The notes beneath the pieces were generated by a model that saw only the letters and a list, made by a program, of their open reading frames with translations, ran no database searches and was not told the origin of the DNA. This document shows, piece after piece, positions 1 through 5,102 of a stretch of DNA of 5,135 nt (positions are counted from its first letter, which is position 1; the number at the start of each line of letters is the position of its first letter). Location of the stretch: assembly GCA_009392075.1 (NCBI GenBank), contig VFHG01000009.1:1-5135 (forward strand). The letters are read 5' to 3'. The position numbers and the translations under genes were made by a program. Source of the stretch: SAR202 cluster bacterium (GTDB lineage Bacteria; Chloroflexota; Dehalococcoidia; UBA3495).

Positions 1-177
1 CCCAACAAGATCAACGTGATCAAGGCCGTCCGTGAGGTCACTTCCCTCGGCCTGCGCGAGGCCAAAGAGCTGGTTGAGTCCGCTCCCACCGCCATCAAAG
101 AAGGCATCGCCAAGGAAGAAGCCAACGAAATCAAGAGCAAACTGGAAGAGGCCGGAGCAGCTGTCGAGGTCAAGTAA
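1..177 (+). CDS. rplL: 50S ribosomal protein L7/L12, C-terminal part (5' truncated by window start)
   Basis: Frame 1 reads from the first base to a TAA at 175-177 and gives 58 residues of the L7/L12 C-terminal domain. The signature is clear: [20 protein letters not shown], then a [22 protein letters not shown] stretch and the ending [11 protein letters not shown]. This is the conserved alpha/beta domain that forms the flexible ribosomal stalk and recruits and stimulates the translation GTPases EF-Tu, EF-G, IF2 and RF3. The N-terminal dimerisation domain and hinge, which make up about half of the usual 120-130 residues, lie upstream of the window. The next gene on the same strand begins 30 bp downstream, with no terminator between, so the two are probably co-transcribed. 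Identification is by motif and is secure; only the start is unknown. Confidence 0.96.
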   Translation, partial: PNKINVIKAVREVTSLGLREAKELVESAPTAIKEGIAKEEANEIKSKLEEAGAAVEVK

Positions 178-196
178 CACCTCACACAGTTACGAC

Positions 197-202
197 AGGA
201 GG
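197..202 (+). promoter_or_regulatory. strong Shine-Dalgarno that fixes the TTG start
   Basis: AGGAGG lies five bases ahead of the TTG at 208. It is the main reason for accepting a TTG start for the 77-residue zinc-ribbon protein, and its strength suggests efficient translation despite the weaker start codon. Confidence 0.8.
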
Positions 203-207
203 GCCTA

Positions 208-441
208 TTGGGCCGAAAAGACCGGGAGCGCTTCCAGCGTTTAAAGGATGGCAATCCCGATTACGTTGGCTACCGCGGAAAAGAGACCGTGACCGTCCAG
301 GCGCCGCTACCGGAAACGGAGACGGTGGTCTGCTCGATGTGCAATCGTAAGCGTAATGTCGACAGCGACAGCCTTCCCGAGGACGTCAACGCTTTTGTGT
401 GTCTGCGTTGTCAGGAAGACACTGAAAGCAGTGCAGTCTGA
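208..441 (+). CDS. small conserved zinc-ribbon-like protein, double CXXC, function unknown
   Basis: A 77-residue protein starting on TTG at 208. The start is supported by a perfect AGGAGG at 197-202, five bases upstream, and no ATG in this frame gives a comparable start. The N-terminus is very basic (MGRKDRERFQRLKDG) and is followed by a short NPDYVGYRG segment. The C-terminal half has two cysteine pairs, C42-S-M-C45 and C65-L-R-C68, with 19 residues between them, the layout of a treble-clef or ribbon zinc site. It ends in an acidic tail (QEDTESSAV). It lies 30 bp after rplL and before a strong terminator, so it is the last gene of a ribosomal-protein operon; a role in translation or transcription is possible on context alone. 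There is no signal peptide or membrane segment, so it is probably cytoplasmic. I recognise no named family. The gene is real with good confidence; the function is not known. Confidence 0.85.
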   Translation: MGRKDRERFQRLKDGNPDYVGYRGKETVTVQAPLPETETVVCSMCNRKRNVDSDSLPEDVNAFVCLRCQEDTESSAV

Positions 442-472
442 GCCTTCCAAGCAACCCAGAATGAGAGATCAC

Positions 473-504
473 AAAAAAGACCTCTCCTGATGGAGAGGTC
501 TTTT
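473..504. terminator. bidirectional intrinsic terminator between convergent genes
   Basis: AAAAGACCTCTCC (475-487) pairs perfectly over 13 bp with GGAGAGGTCTTTT (492-504) around a TGAT loop. On the + strand the GC part of the stem is followed by TTTTG. On the - strand it is followed by six T (the complement of 473-478). It sits 31 bp past the zinc-ribbon stop and 31 bp past the S41 stop on the opposite strand, so one hairpin can end both convergent transcripts. Confidence 0.92.
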
Positions 505-535
505 GTCCTACTTGAGTGAAACGCAGGCCGGTTTC

Positions 536-1951
536 CTACCGGAACGGCGGCAACTCTCCGTCTAGGTATTCATAGGCCCGGTTGAACTGACTCTCGCCAC
601 CGTACCCCTCTTCCTCGGGTACGGACTCGACCAGGACATCAGGTTCGAGGCCGGCCCTACCCAGGAGCTTGCCCGACGGTGCGTAGCGACGGGATGTCGG
701 CAGGTACATAGCCGAACCGTCACTCAACTCCACGAACCCGTAGGCTGAAGGATCGCCAAAGGTGCTCGTCCCAAACAACTTCGCCCTCCCAGCGTCCTGC
801 AACGCCGCAGCTAAAGTTTCAGCTTCTCTAGAGGTCTGTTCATTGACCAGCACCGCCATCAACAGATCGTCCAAGTTTAGACGGTCCTCGTTGGGGTCGA
901 TCGTGACCTCGGTACGCTCTCCATCAAGACCCTCTACATAGCCGAACAGCGCCCCGTCAGGCAAGAACTGTCCGGCCGTTTCCTTCGCCGCCTCGGCCGA
1001 GCCACCTGGATTTGTCCTTATATCCAGCACCAAGGCCAGCAGGTCGAACCGGTTCAAAGATTCCAGGGCGGAGAATACCTGCTCGCCCGTATTGTCACGG
1101 AACCGGGAGATACGAACATATCCGATGCCTCCTGGGATAAGTTGGCTGAGCACGGATTGCAGTTCTATATCGCCCCGGAAAACTTCAAAACTGACCGGCT
1201 CCGGCTCTCCGGCCCTGATGACTTCCAAAGCGACCTTGGTCCCCCTTGGACCCGCCACCTGTTCGACAACCTCCTGGACGCTTTGGCCGACAACCGATGC
1301 TCCTGCCACCGCCGATAAAACATCTCCCGGCTGGACTCCGGCTTTTTCGGCCGGTGATCCGGCGAACGGGAACAGCACTACCCGACCGTCCTGGGCGACC
1401 ACTCTGGCCCCGATTCCCAGGTAGCTGCCTTCGATTCCACCCTCCAAGCTCTCCTTGGCCAACGGGTATTGCACCGGATCCAAAAACACCGCTGACGTAT
1501 CGCCAAGGCCGGCCAACATGCCGCCAACGGCTACTTCAGCGACAGTGGAAGGGTCGAAATCAGGATATGAAACCTTATATTTGGCTACTGCCCGCCAAAG
1601 ATCAACCATCTCGCTTGGCACATGAGAAGGCGGCTGTCCGCGCATCCGCCCAATCTCGGTCAAGAATGGGTAGGGAGTGATATCGACCAGGTCAAGGACT
1701 CGGGCCATCGCTCCAGAAACCACGGACTCGGGCTCCAGCGGTTCTGAACTGACATAGTTCTGACTGATCTGTTCCCAGGCTTCCCAGACCAACGCCAGCC
1801 CATCTGACGTCTCTTCCGCGGTTTCGTCTGCGCCCGAAGAGCTTGAGCAGGCTACTAAGGCCAGGACCGCCACAAGGACGGCCGCGACAACAATGGAGCG
1901 TGGAAATTGGCGTAATAGGTTACGGGGGAAAGATGGAAGATTTTGAAACAT
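536..1951 (-). CDS. S41/CTP-family PDZ lipoprotein, predicted catalytically inactive (pseudoprotease)
   Basis: A 471-residue protein with the architecture of carboxy-terminal processing proteases. Residues 1-35 form a lipoprotein signal: basic n-region (R10, R14, R18), hydrophobic core from I20, and lipobox L32-V33-A34-C35. It is therefore probably an envelope-anchored lipoprotein. Two similar helical segments follow (about 52-98 and 116-160). The second runs into GSYLGIGARV (176-185) and a PDZ domain (about 172-262) with SPAEKAGVQPGDVL. The S41 core begins near 274 and contains LDIRTNPGG (309-317). Aligning ETLAAALQD (378-386) and TFGD (397-400) with the family's SASASE...FGKGxxQ block puts R375 at the catalytic Ser, D400 at the Lys and Y404 at the Gln. 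All three triad residues of the CtpB/Tsp type are thus absent, so proteolysis is unlikely and a scaffolding or peptide-binding role is inferred. The ATG at 1951 has no obvious Shine-Dalgarno, but the signal peptide needs this start. The gene is convergent with the rplL operon and divergent from the EthD-like gene. Confidence 0.9.
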   Translation of the reverse strand: MFQNLPSFPRNLLRQFPRSIVVAAVLVAVLALVACSSSSGADETAEETSDGLALVWEAWEQISQNYVSSEPLEPESVVSGAMARVLDLVDITPYPFLTEIGRMRGQPPSHVPSEMVDLWRAVAKYKVSYPDFDPSTVAEVAVGGMLAGLGDTSAVFLDPVQYPLAKESLEGGIEGSYLGIGARVVAQDGRVVLFPFAGSPAEKAGVQPGDVLSAVAGASVVGQSVQEVVEQVAGPRGTKVALEVIRAGEPEPVSFEVFRGDIELQSVLSQLIPGGIGYVRISRFRDNTGEQVFSALESLNRFDLLALVLDIRTNPGGSAEAAKETAGQFLPDGALFGYVEGLDGERTEVTIDPNEDRLNLDDLLMAVLVNEQTSREAETLAAALQDAGRAKLFGTSTFGDPSAYGFVELSDGSAMYLPTSRRYAPSGKLLGRAGLEPDVLVESVPEEEGYGGESQFNRAYEYLDGELPPFR

Positions 1952-2014
1952 AGCTATTGGAATACGGGAACGCTATGGAAGCGGATTCCCATTGGCTTTT
2001 TTTACAGAGGATTA

Positions 2015-2023
2015 ATTGTATCA
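2015..2023 (-). promoter_or_regulatory. possible extended -10 promoter element for the S41 gene
   Basis: On the minus strand this reads TGATACAAT: a TG, one base, then TACAAT, which matches TATAAT at five of six positions. No good -35 hexamer lies 16-18 bp upstream, which is tolerable for an extended -10 promoter. It would give a leader of roughly 55-60 bases before the ATG at 1951. Short motif only, so tentative. Confidence 0.35.
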
Positions 2024-2086
2024 GAAGCGGTCGGCGTGGCCGGCCGTTCGTTAAAAGGTAGGAGTACGCAAGGGATACATAAGACA

Positions 2087-2115
2087 TTGCCACCATGCCT
2101 AGCGCTTAGTACACT
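2087..2115 (+). promoter_or_regulatory. sigma70-type promoter for the EthD-like gene
   Basis: TTGCCA (2087-2092, five of six matches to the -35 consensus) is followed after exactly 17 bp by TACACT (2110-2115, four of six matches to the -10). It lies about 50 bp ahead of the EthD-like start and points at it. A short dyad, AGCGC (2101-2105) and GCGCT (2118-2122), brackets the -10 and could be an operator, although arms of five bases can arise by chance. Confidence 0.5.
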
Positions 2116-2162
2116 GGGCGCTGGAAATATAAAATTCACCTACAGATTCAGGAGCTGGCATC

Positions 2163-2477
2163 ATGATTAAAGTATCAGTCTTCTATCCCAACGAGGAAGG
2201 CAAGAAATTCGACCACGGATATTGGACCACCACCCACCTTAACCTGGTCCAAAGTTTGCTAGGACCCATGGGTTTGGTAAATGACGAAATGGAGAAGGGG
2301 GTATCTGGAGCAGATCCCAACGAACCCGCCCAGTTCATAGCGGTATGCCATCTTTACTTCAACACTGTTGATGAGGTTCATGCAGCGTTCATGGCCCACG
2401 CCAGCGCAATAATGGGCGACATGTCAAATTACACCGAAATCAAACCCCAGTTCCAGATCAGCGAGACCCTGCTCTAG
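2163..2477 (+). CDS. EthD-like ferredoxin-fold (dimeric alpha/beta barrel) protein
   Basis: A 104-residue protein of the EthD type, usual length about 100. It begins with MIKVSVFYPNEEGKKFDHGYW, the first beta strand and the FD.xYW helix start. It continues with a TTHLNLVQSLLGP segment holding the conserved H and L positions, then FIAVCHLYFNTVDEVHAAF and IMGDMSNYTEIKPQFQISE. The last block (MGDxxNYTxIxPxxQISE) is typical of the family. EthD was named from the ethyl tert-butyl ether degradation cluster; most members are small homodimers of uncertain chemistry, some of them redox or decarboxylase-like enzymes. There is no signal peptide, so it is cytoplasmic. The ATG at 2163 is preceded by AGGAG (2150-2154) at 8 bp. 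The gene has its own candidate promoter and a clear terminator, so it may be a single-gene unit. Family assignment is confident; substrate is unknown. Confidence 0.88.
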   Translation: MIKVSVFYPNEEGKKFDHGYWTTTHLNLVQSLLGPMGLVNDEMEKGVSGADPNEPAQFIAVCHLYFNTVDEVHAAFMAHASAIMGDMSNYTEIKPQFQISETLL

Positions 2478-2499
2478 GCGCAACTGATCATCTATACGT

Positions 2500-2530
2500 A
2501 AAGGCGGCCCTGTTTTTAGGCCGCCTTTTT
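2500..2530 (+). terminator. intrinsic terminator after the EthD-like gene
   Basis: AAAGGCGGCC (2500-2509) pairs with GGCCGCCTTT (2519-2528) around a nine-base loop (CTGTTTTTA) and runs into TTTTT at 2526-2530. It lies 22 bp past the EthD-like stop. The next gene starts only 30 bp after the T-run, so the hairpin separates the two transcriptionally or attenuates read-through. On the other strand the tail has only three T, so it is mainly a + strand signal. Confidence 0.88.
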
Positions 2531-2560
2531 GATTTCCGCAGTTTTGGTCTGAGGAGAATC

Positions 2561-4222
2561 ATGGCGCAGCAAGAGATGGACACGGCTTTCCAGGAATTAT
2601 CCCAACGGCTGATCAAGGAGCACTGGGATTTCTATCCCACTGTTGGGTCACGGATCGGCCGGCACGAGTATGACGGCCAGTTACCAGACCTTTCGCCATC
2701 GCAAAATAAGCGTAGAGAAGAAGAACTGCGGCGGGGGCTCTCCGAGCTGCGCGGATTGGGCGCCAATGGTCTGGGCGAAACTGCGCGGTTGAGCTACCGA
2801 ATCATGGAGTTGTTCCTACGACGGGAGTTATTCATCTTCAATGACCTCAAGCCCTTGGAGAATAACCCCATGCGGCATACCGGGTACCTGAACATGAGCG
2901 GGTACATCCGCCGGGACTATGCTCCGTTGGAAGACCGCATTCGATCGGCCACTTCAGCCATGAAACAGGCACCTGATTTCCTGGAGGTGCTGGACCAAGC
3001 GCTGTCGAACCGGATCTCGTCGCACGTTGTGGACATGAGCGTAGAAAGTTATTCAGGCATGGCCCGCTTTTACCGGGTTGACCTTGCAGATGCGGCAACC
3101 GGCGTGACCGACCCGGAGATTGTCACCAAGTTCAATCAGGCACGAGAGACGGCCGCGGTAGCATTGGACAGCTTCGTGGAACGGCTAAAGAGTCGTGGAG
3201 CCAGCGGCCCAGATGGTTTTGCCATCGGAGCGGAACTTTATTCAGGTATGCTCGCCACCGGAGAGGGTCTGGATGCCCCTCTAAGCCGCATCGCGGCCAT
3301 TGGCCAGGCCAACTTGGAAGATAACCTGGCCCGTATCAAAGAGCTGGCCCAGAGCATCGCACCGGGCCGTTCGGTCTCTGAAATCGTGGACGAGATCGGC
3401 CGTAACCATCCTCAAGCCCAACAACTGATCCCAGAGACGCGAGGCATGCTGGAGGATATTCGCCAGTCACTGATCGACTTCGACGTGATAACCGTGCCGT
3501 CTGAGGACCGCTGTCAGGTGATCGAGACACCCACCTATATGCGCTATGCTTTCGCCGCTATGGACAGCGCCGGGGCTTTGGAGACCCGGGCCACTGAGTC
3601 TTTTTATTACGTCACCCCAGTCGAAGATGACTGGACCGACAAGCAAGCGGAGGAGTGGCTGTCCAACTTCAACTACGACACGTTGAAGATCATCTCAGTA
3701 CACGAGGTGTACCCCGGCCATTTCGTCCATCACCTGCACAATCGCTATGGGCGGGAGTTACCGCTGGTCAACCGCGTGGCAACTGCGTATTCATTCACGG
3801 AAGGCTGGGCCCACTACACCGAGCAGATGATCCTGGAAACGGGGTACGGTGAAGGCCAACCAAAGTTATTGTTGACTCAGTTGCTGGAGGCCCTGGTCCG
3901 CAATTGCCGCTACATGTGCTCGCTACGAATGCACACTGAAATGATGACCTTAGACGAGGCCACCAAGTTCTTCATGGAGAACGCTTACATGGCCGAGCTA
4001 CCGGCACGCAGAGAAGCGCTACGCGGGACGTTTGACCCAGGTTACCTCAATTACACCTTGGGCAAGCTCATGATCCTCAAGCTGCGGGAAGACTATCAGC
4101 GGGAGCAGGGAGGCGCCTACAATCTCAAAAAGTTCCACGACCGTTTGCTGTCATTCGGTGGCCCGGCGCTTCCGTTACTGAGGCCCGCTTTACTCATGAA
4201 CCCAGGCGAATCCGCCCTCTAG
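2561..4222 (+). CDS. DUF885 family protein, putative zinc metallopeptidase
   Basis: A 553-residue protein matching the DUF885 family in length and motifs. The N-terminal part (about 1-370) is largely helical, with a HWDFYPTVGSRIG opening (21-33) typical of the family. The presumed metal site is H381-E382-V-Y-P-G-H387, followed by the downstream acidic motif FTEGWAHYTEQM (412-423) with E414 and E421, and a C-terminal block near 491-510 (FDPGYLNYTLGKLMILKLRE). HExxPGH plus a distal EGWA resembles a zinc-binding site, and family members are usually called metallopeptidases, but the substrate is not established. The helix after the site is unusually histidine-rich (H387, H390, H391, H393). There is no signal peptide, so it is predicted cytoplasmic, unlike exported DUF885 lipoproteins. 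The ATG at 2561 has GAGGAG at 2551-2556; M6 is a less likely alternative start. It follows the EthD-like terminator and converges on the deacetylase gene with a 7-bp gap. Confidence 0.88.
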   Translation: MAQQEMDTAFQELSQRLIKEHWDFYPTVGSRIGRHEYDGQLPDLSPSQNKRREEELRRGLSELRGLGANGLGETARLSYRIMELFLRRELFIFNDLKPLENNPMRHTGYLNMSGYIRRDYAPLEDRIRSATSAMKQAPDFLEVLDQALSNRISSHVVDMSVESYSGMARFYRVDLADAATGVTDPEIVTKFNQARETAAVALDSFVERLKSRGASGPDGFAIGAELYSGMLATGEGLDAPLSRIAAIGQANLEDNLARIKELAQSIAPGRSVSEIVDEIGRNHPQAQQLIPETRGMLEDIRQSLIDFDVITVPSEDRCQVIETPTYMRYAFAAMDSAGALETRATESFYYVTPVEDDWTDKQAEEWLSNFNYDTLKIISVHEVYPGHFVHHLHNRYGRELPLVNRVATAYSFTEGWAHYTEQMILETGYGEGQPKLLLTQLLEALVRNCRYMCSLRMHTEMMTLDEATKFFMENAYMAELPARREALRGTFDPGYLNYTLGKLMILKLREDYQREQGGAYNLKKFHDRLLSFGGPALPLLRPALLMNPGESAL

Positions 4223-4229
4223 AGGCTCT

Positions 4230-4937
4230 TCAGGTCGTCCGGAATGTGATCTTCCGGAACGCTTCGACGTATTCCTTGCCGGACCCGCCTTCGGATATCT
4301 GGGCCCGCTCTTTGATGAATTCCTCTATCTCTTGGGCCGTCCGGCCACCCATCTGACTCTGATGGGCGCTCACGGCCTTGAACTTGGCGTCCATGGAATC
4401 CGAGATGTCGATGATGGTATCGGCCTGTTCCGTGCCCCAAAACAATATCGTCCCAGTTTTGTGGGGTTCCAAGCCTTCATCGCGCCATAGCTCCACAAAA
4501 TGGAGGTGATCGCGGGCGCAGGGGAAAACCGCGTCTAGCGTAACTTGGCCCGTGATTCGATGGTCACGGTGCCAGGCGAGGTTCTTGCGGTAGGGCTCGG
4601 GGCACAACACAACATCGGGTTGCACCTGTCGTATCTGCCTGACCAGTTCCTTGCGAAACTCATCGTCGTCTTCAAGAAAACCATCGGGGTGATGGAGCAG
4701 CACCAGTTCCTGAACGCCAAGGGATTCCGCAGCCTCAGCCTGCTCCTGCTCCCGTGTCTTAGATAGTTCTGCTGAAGAGATGTTCGGGTCAGTGGTGCCT
4801 TTACCGCCGTCGGTGCAAAGCACGTAGCGTACGGTGGCGCCGTCACCGATCCATTTGGCGATAGTCCCGGAGCACCAGAAGTCAGCATCGTCGGGGTGGG
4901 GAGTTATTACCAGAACTCTCTGGGGGGTCTCATCCAT
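4230..4937 (-). CDS. PIG-L/LmbE-family N-acetylglucosaminyl deacetylase-like hydrolase
   Basis: A 235-residue protein of the PIG-L family, a length normal for single-domain members. After the first beta strand (RVLVITPHPDDADFW, 7-21) it has the metal/catalytic motif H14-P15-D16-D17, in which H14 and D17 should bind zinc and D16 act as general base. It is followed by GTIAKWIGDGATVRYV and the TDGGKGT segment (42-48). The third metal ligand is H126 in W-H-R-D-H-R (122-127). A terminal AHQSQMG motif (191-197) matches the family's C-terminal His. Members remove acetyl groups from GlcNAc-type sugars or thiol conjugates (MshB, BshB and mycothiol S-conjugate amidase are examples); the actual substrate here cannot be read from sequence. 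The usual Glu of HPDDxE is Asp (D19). The ATG at 4937 has AGGAGG on the minus strand (+ positions 4948-4953), ten bases upstream, somewhat far but clear. It is cytoplasmic and has no adjacent thiol-biosynthesis gene in the window. Confidence 0.93.
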   Translation of the reverse strand: MDETPQRVLVITPHPDDADFWCSGTIAKWIGDGATVRYVLCTDGGKGTTDPNISSAELSKTREQEQAEAAESLGVQELVLLHHPDGFLEDDDEFRKELVRQIRQVQPDVVLCPEPYRKNLAWHRDHRITGQVTLDAVFPCARDHLHFVELWRDEGLEPHKTGTILFWGTEQADTIIDISDSMDAKFKAVSAHQSQMGGRTAQEIEEFIKERAQISEGGSGKEYVEAFRKITFRTT

Positions 4938-4947
4938 TTACCTGGGT

Positions 4948-4953
4948 CCTCCT
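4948..4953 (-). promoter_or_regulatory. Shine-Dalgarno for the PIG-L gene, long spacing
   Basis: CCTCCT on the + strand is AGGAGG on the minus strand, ten bases before the ATG at 4937. Spacing is longer than the usual 5-9, but no alternative start sits at a better distance, so the ATG is retained. Confidence 0.65.
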
Positions 4954-5005
4954 AGGGTCTCTGTTCAAGGCACAGACCGACGGGTATTTTGGCTGCAACC
5001 GGGTG

Positions 5006-5034
5006 ATTATGCAACGATGTCCAAATTACGATAA
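5006..5034 (-). promoter_or_regulatory. possible promoter of the PIG-L gene
   Basis: On the minus strand a CATAAT (5006-5011, five of six matches to TATAAT) has TTATCG (5029-5034, three of six matches to TTGACA) exactly 17 bp upstream. A transcript would have a leader of about 60 bases. The -35 is poor, so this is only a candidate. Confidence 0.3.
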
Positions 5035-5058
5035 CCGTAGGCAATAAGGCGGTATTTC

Positions 5059-5078
5059 GCCGTCGCCGGGCGGCTTTT
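5059..5078 (+). terminator. possible weak intrinsic terminator on the + strand
   Basis: GCCGTC (5059-5064) pairs with GGCGGC (5069-5074), including one G-U pair, around a GCCG tetraloop, and TTTT follows at 5075-5078. No + strand gene lies immediately before it. It is, however, the first T-tailed hairpin I find on this strand after the DUF885 stop. Low confidence because the T-run is short. Confidence 0.3.
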
Positions 5079-5102
5079 AGGGAAATATTGCAGTATCGTG
5101 GG

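Larger units (their letters stand above)
1952..2162. other. divergent intergenic region, no gene seen
   Basis: These 211 bp separate the start codons of the S41 lipoprotein gene (-) and the EthD-like gene (+). They carry the candidate promoter of each gene and a GGCCGGCC palindrome (2038-2045). An open frame crosses the region on the + strand (1943-2170), but it overlaps both flanking starts, has no ribosome binding site and does not resemble a protein family. I treat the region as regulatory. Confidence 0.6.

Noticed and set aside
32..244. Frame +2 open frame over the rplL end
   Set aside because: The rplL frame carries unmistakable L7/L12 residues; this one is a basic, proline-rich shadow.
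1092..1680. Two open frames antisense to the S41 gene
   Set aside because: Proline- and serine-rich translations are typical of the reverse strand of a GC-rich gene. The S41 frame has clear domain motifs.
2038..2045. GGCCGGCC palindrome as an operator or restriction-related site
   Set aside because: An eight-base GC palindrome alone is not evidence of function.
1943..2170. 75-codon + strand open frame across the divergent intergenic region
   Set aside because: It overlaps the starts of both flanking genes, lacks a ribosome binding site, has no recognisable family features and sits where promoters are expected.
4216..4225. CCTCTAGAGG perfect palindrome over the DUF885 stop codon
   Set aside because: The 10-bp palindrome has no loop or T-run, so it cannot serve as a conventional terminator; likely chance.
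4535..5034. Open frames overlapping the PIG-L gene and its leader on both strands
   Set aside because: They have no family motifs or ribosome binding sites and overlap a well-supported deacetylase gene.
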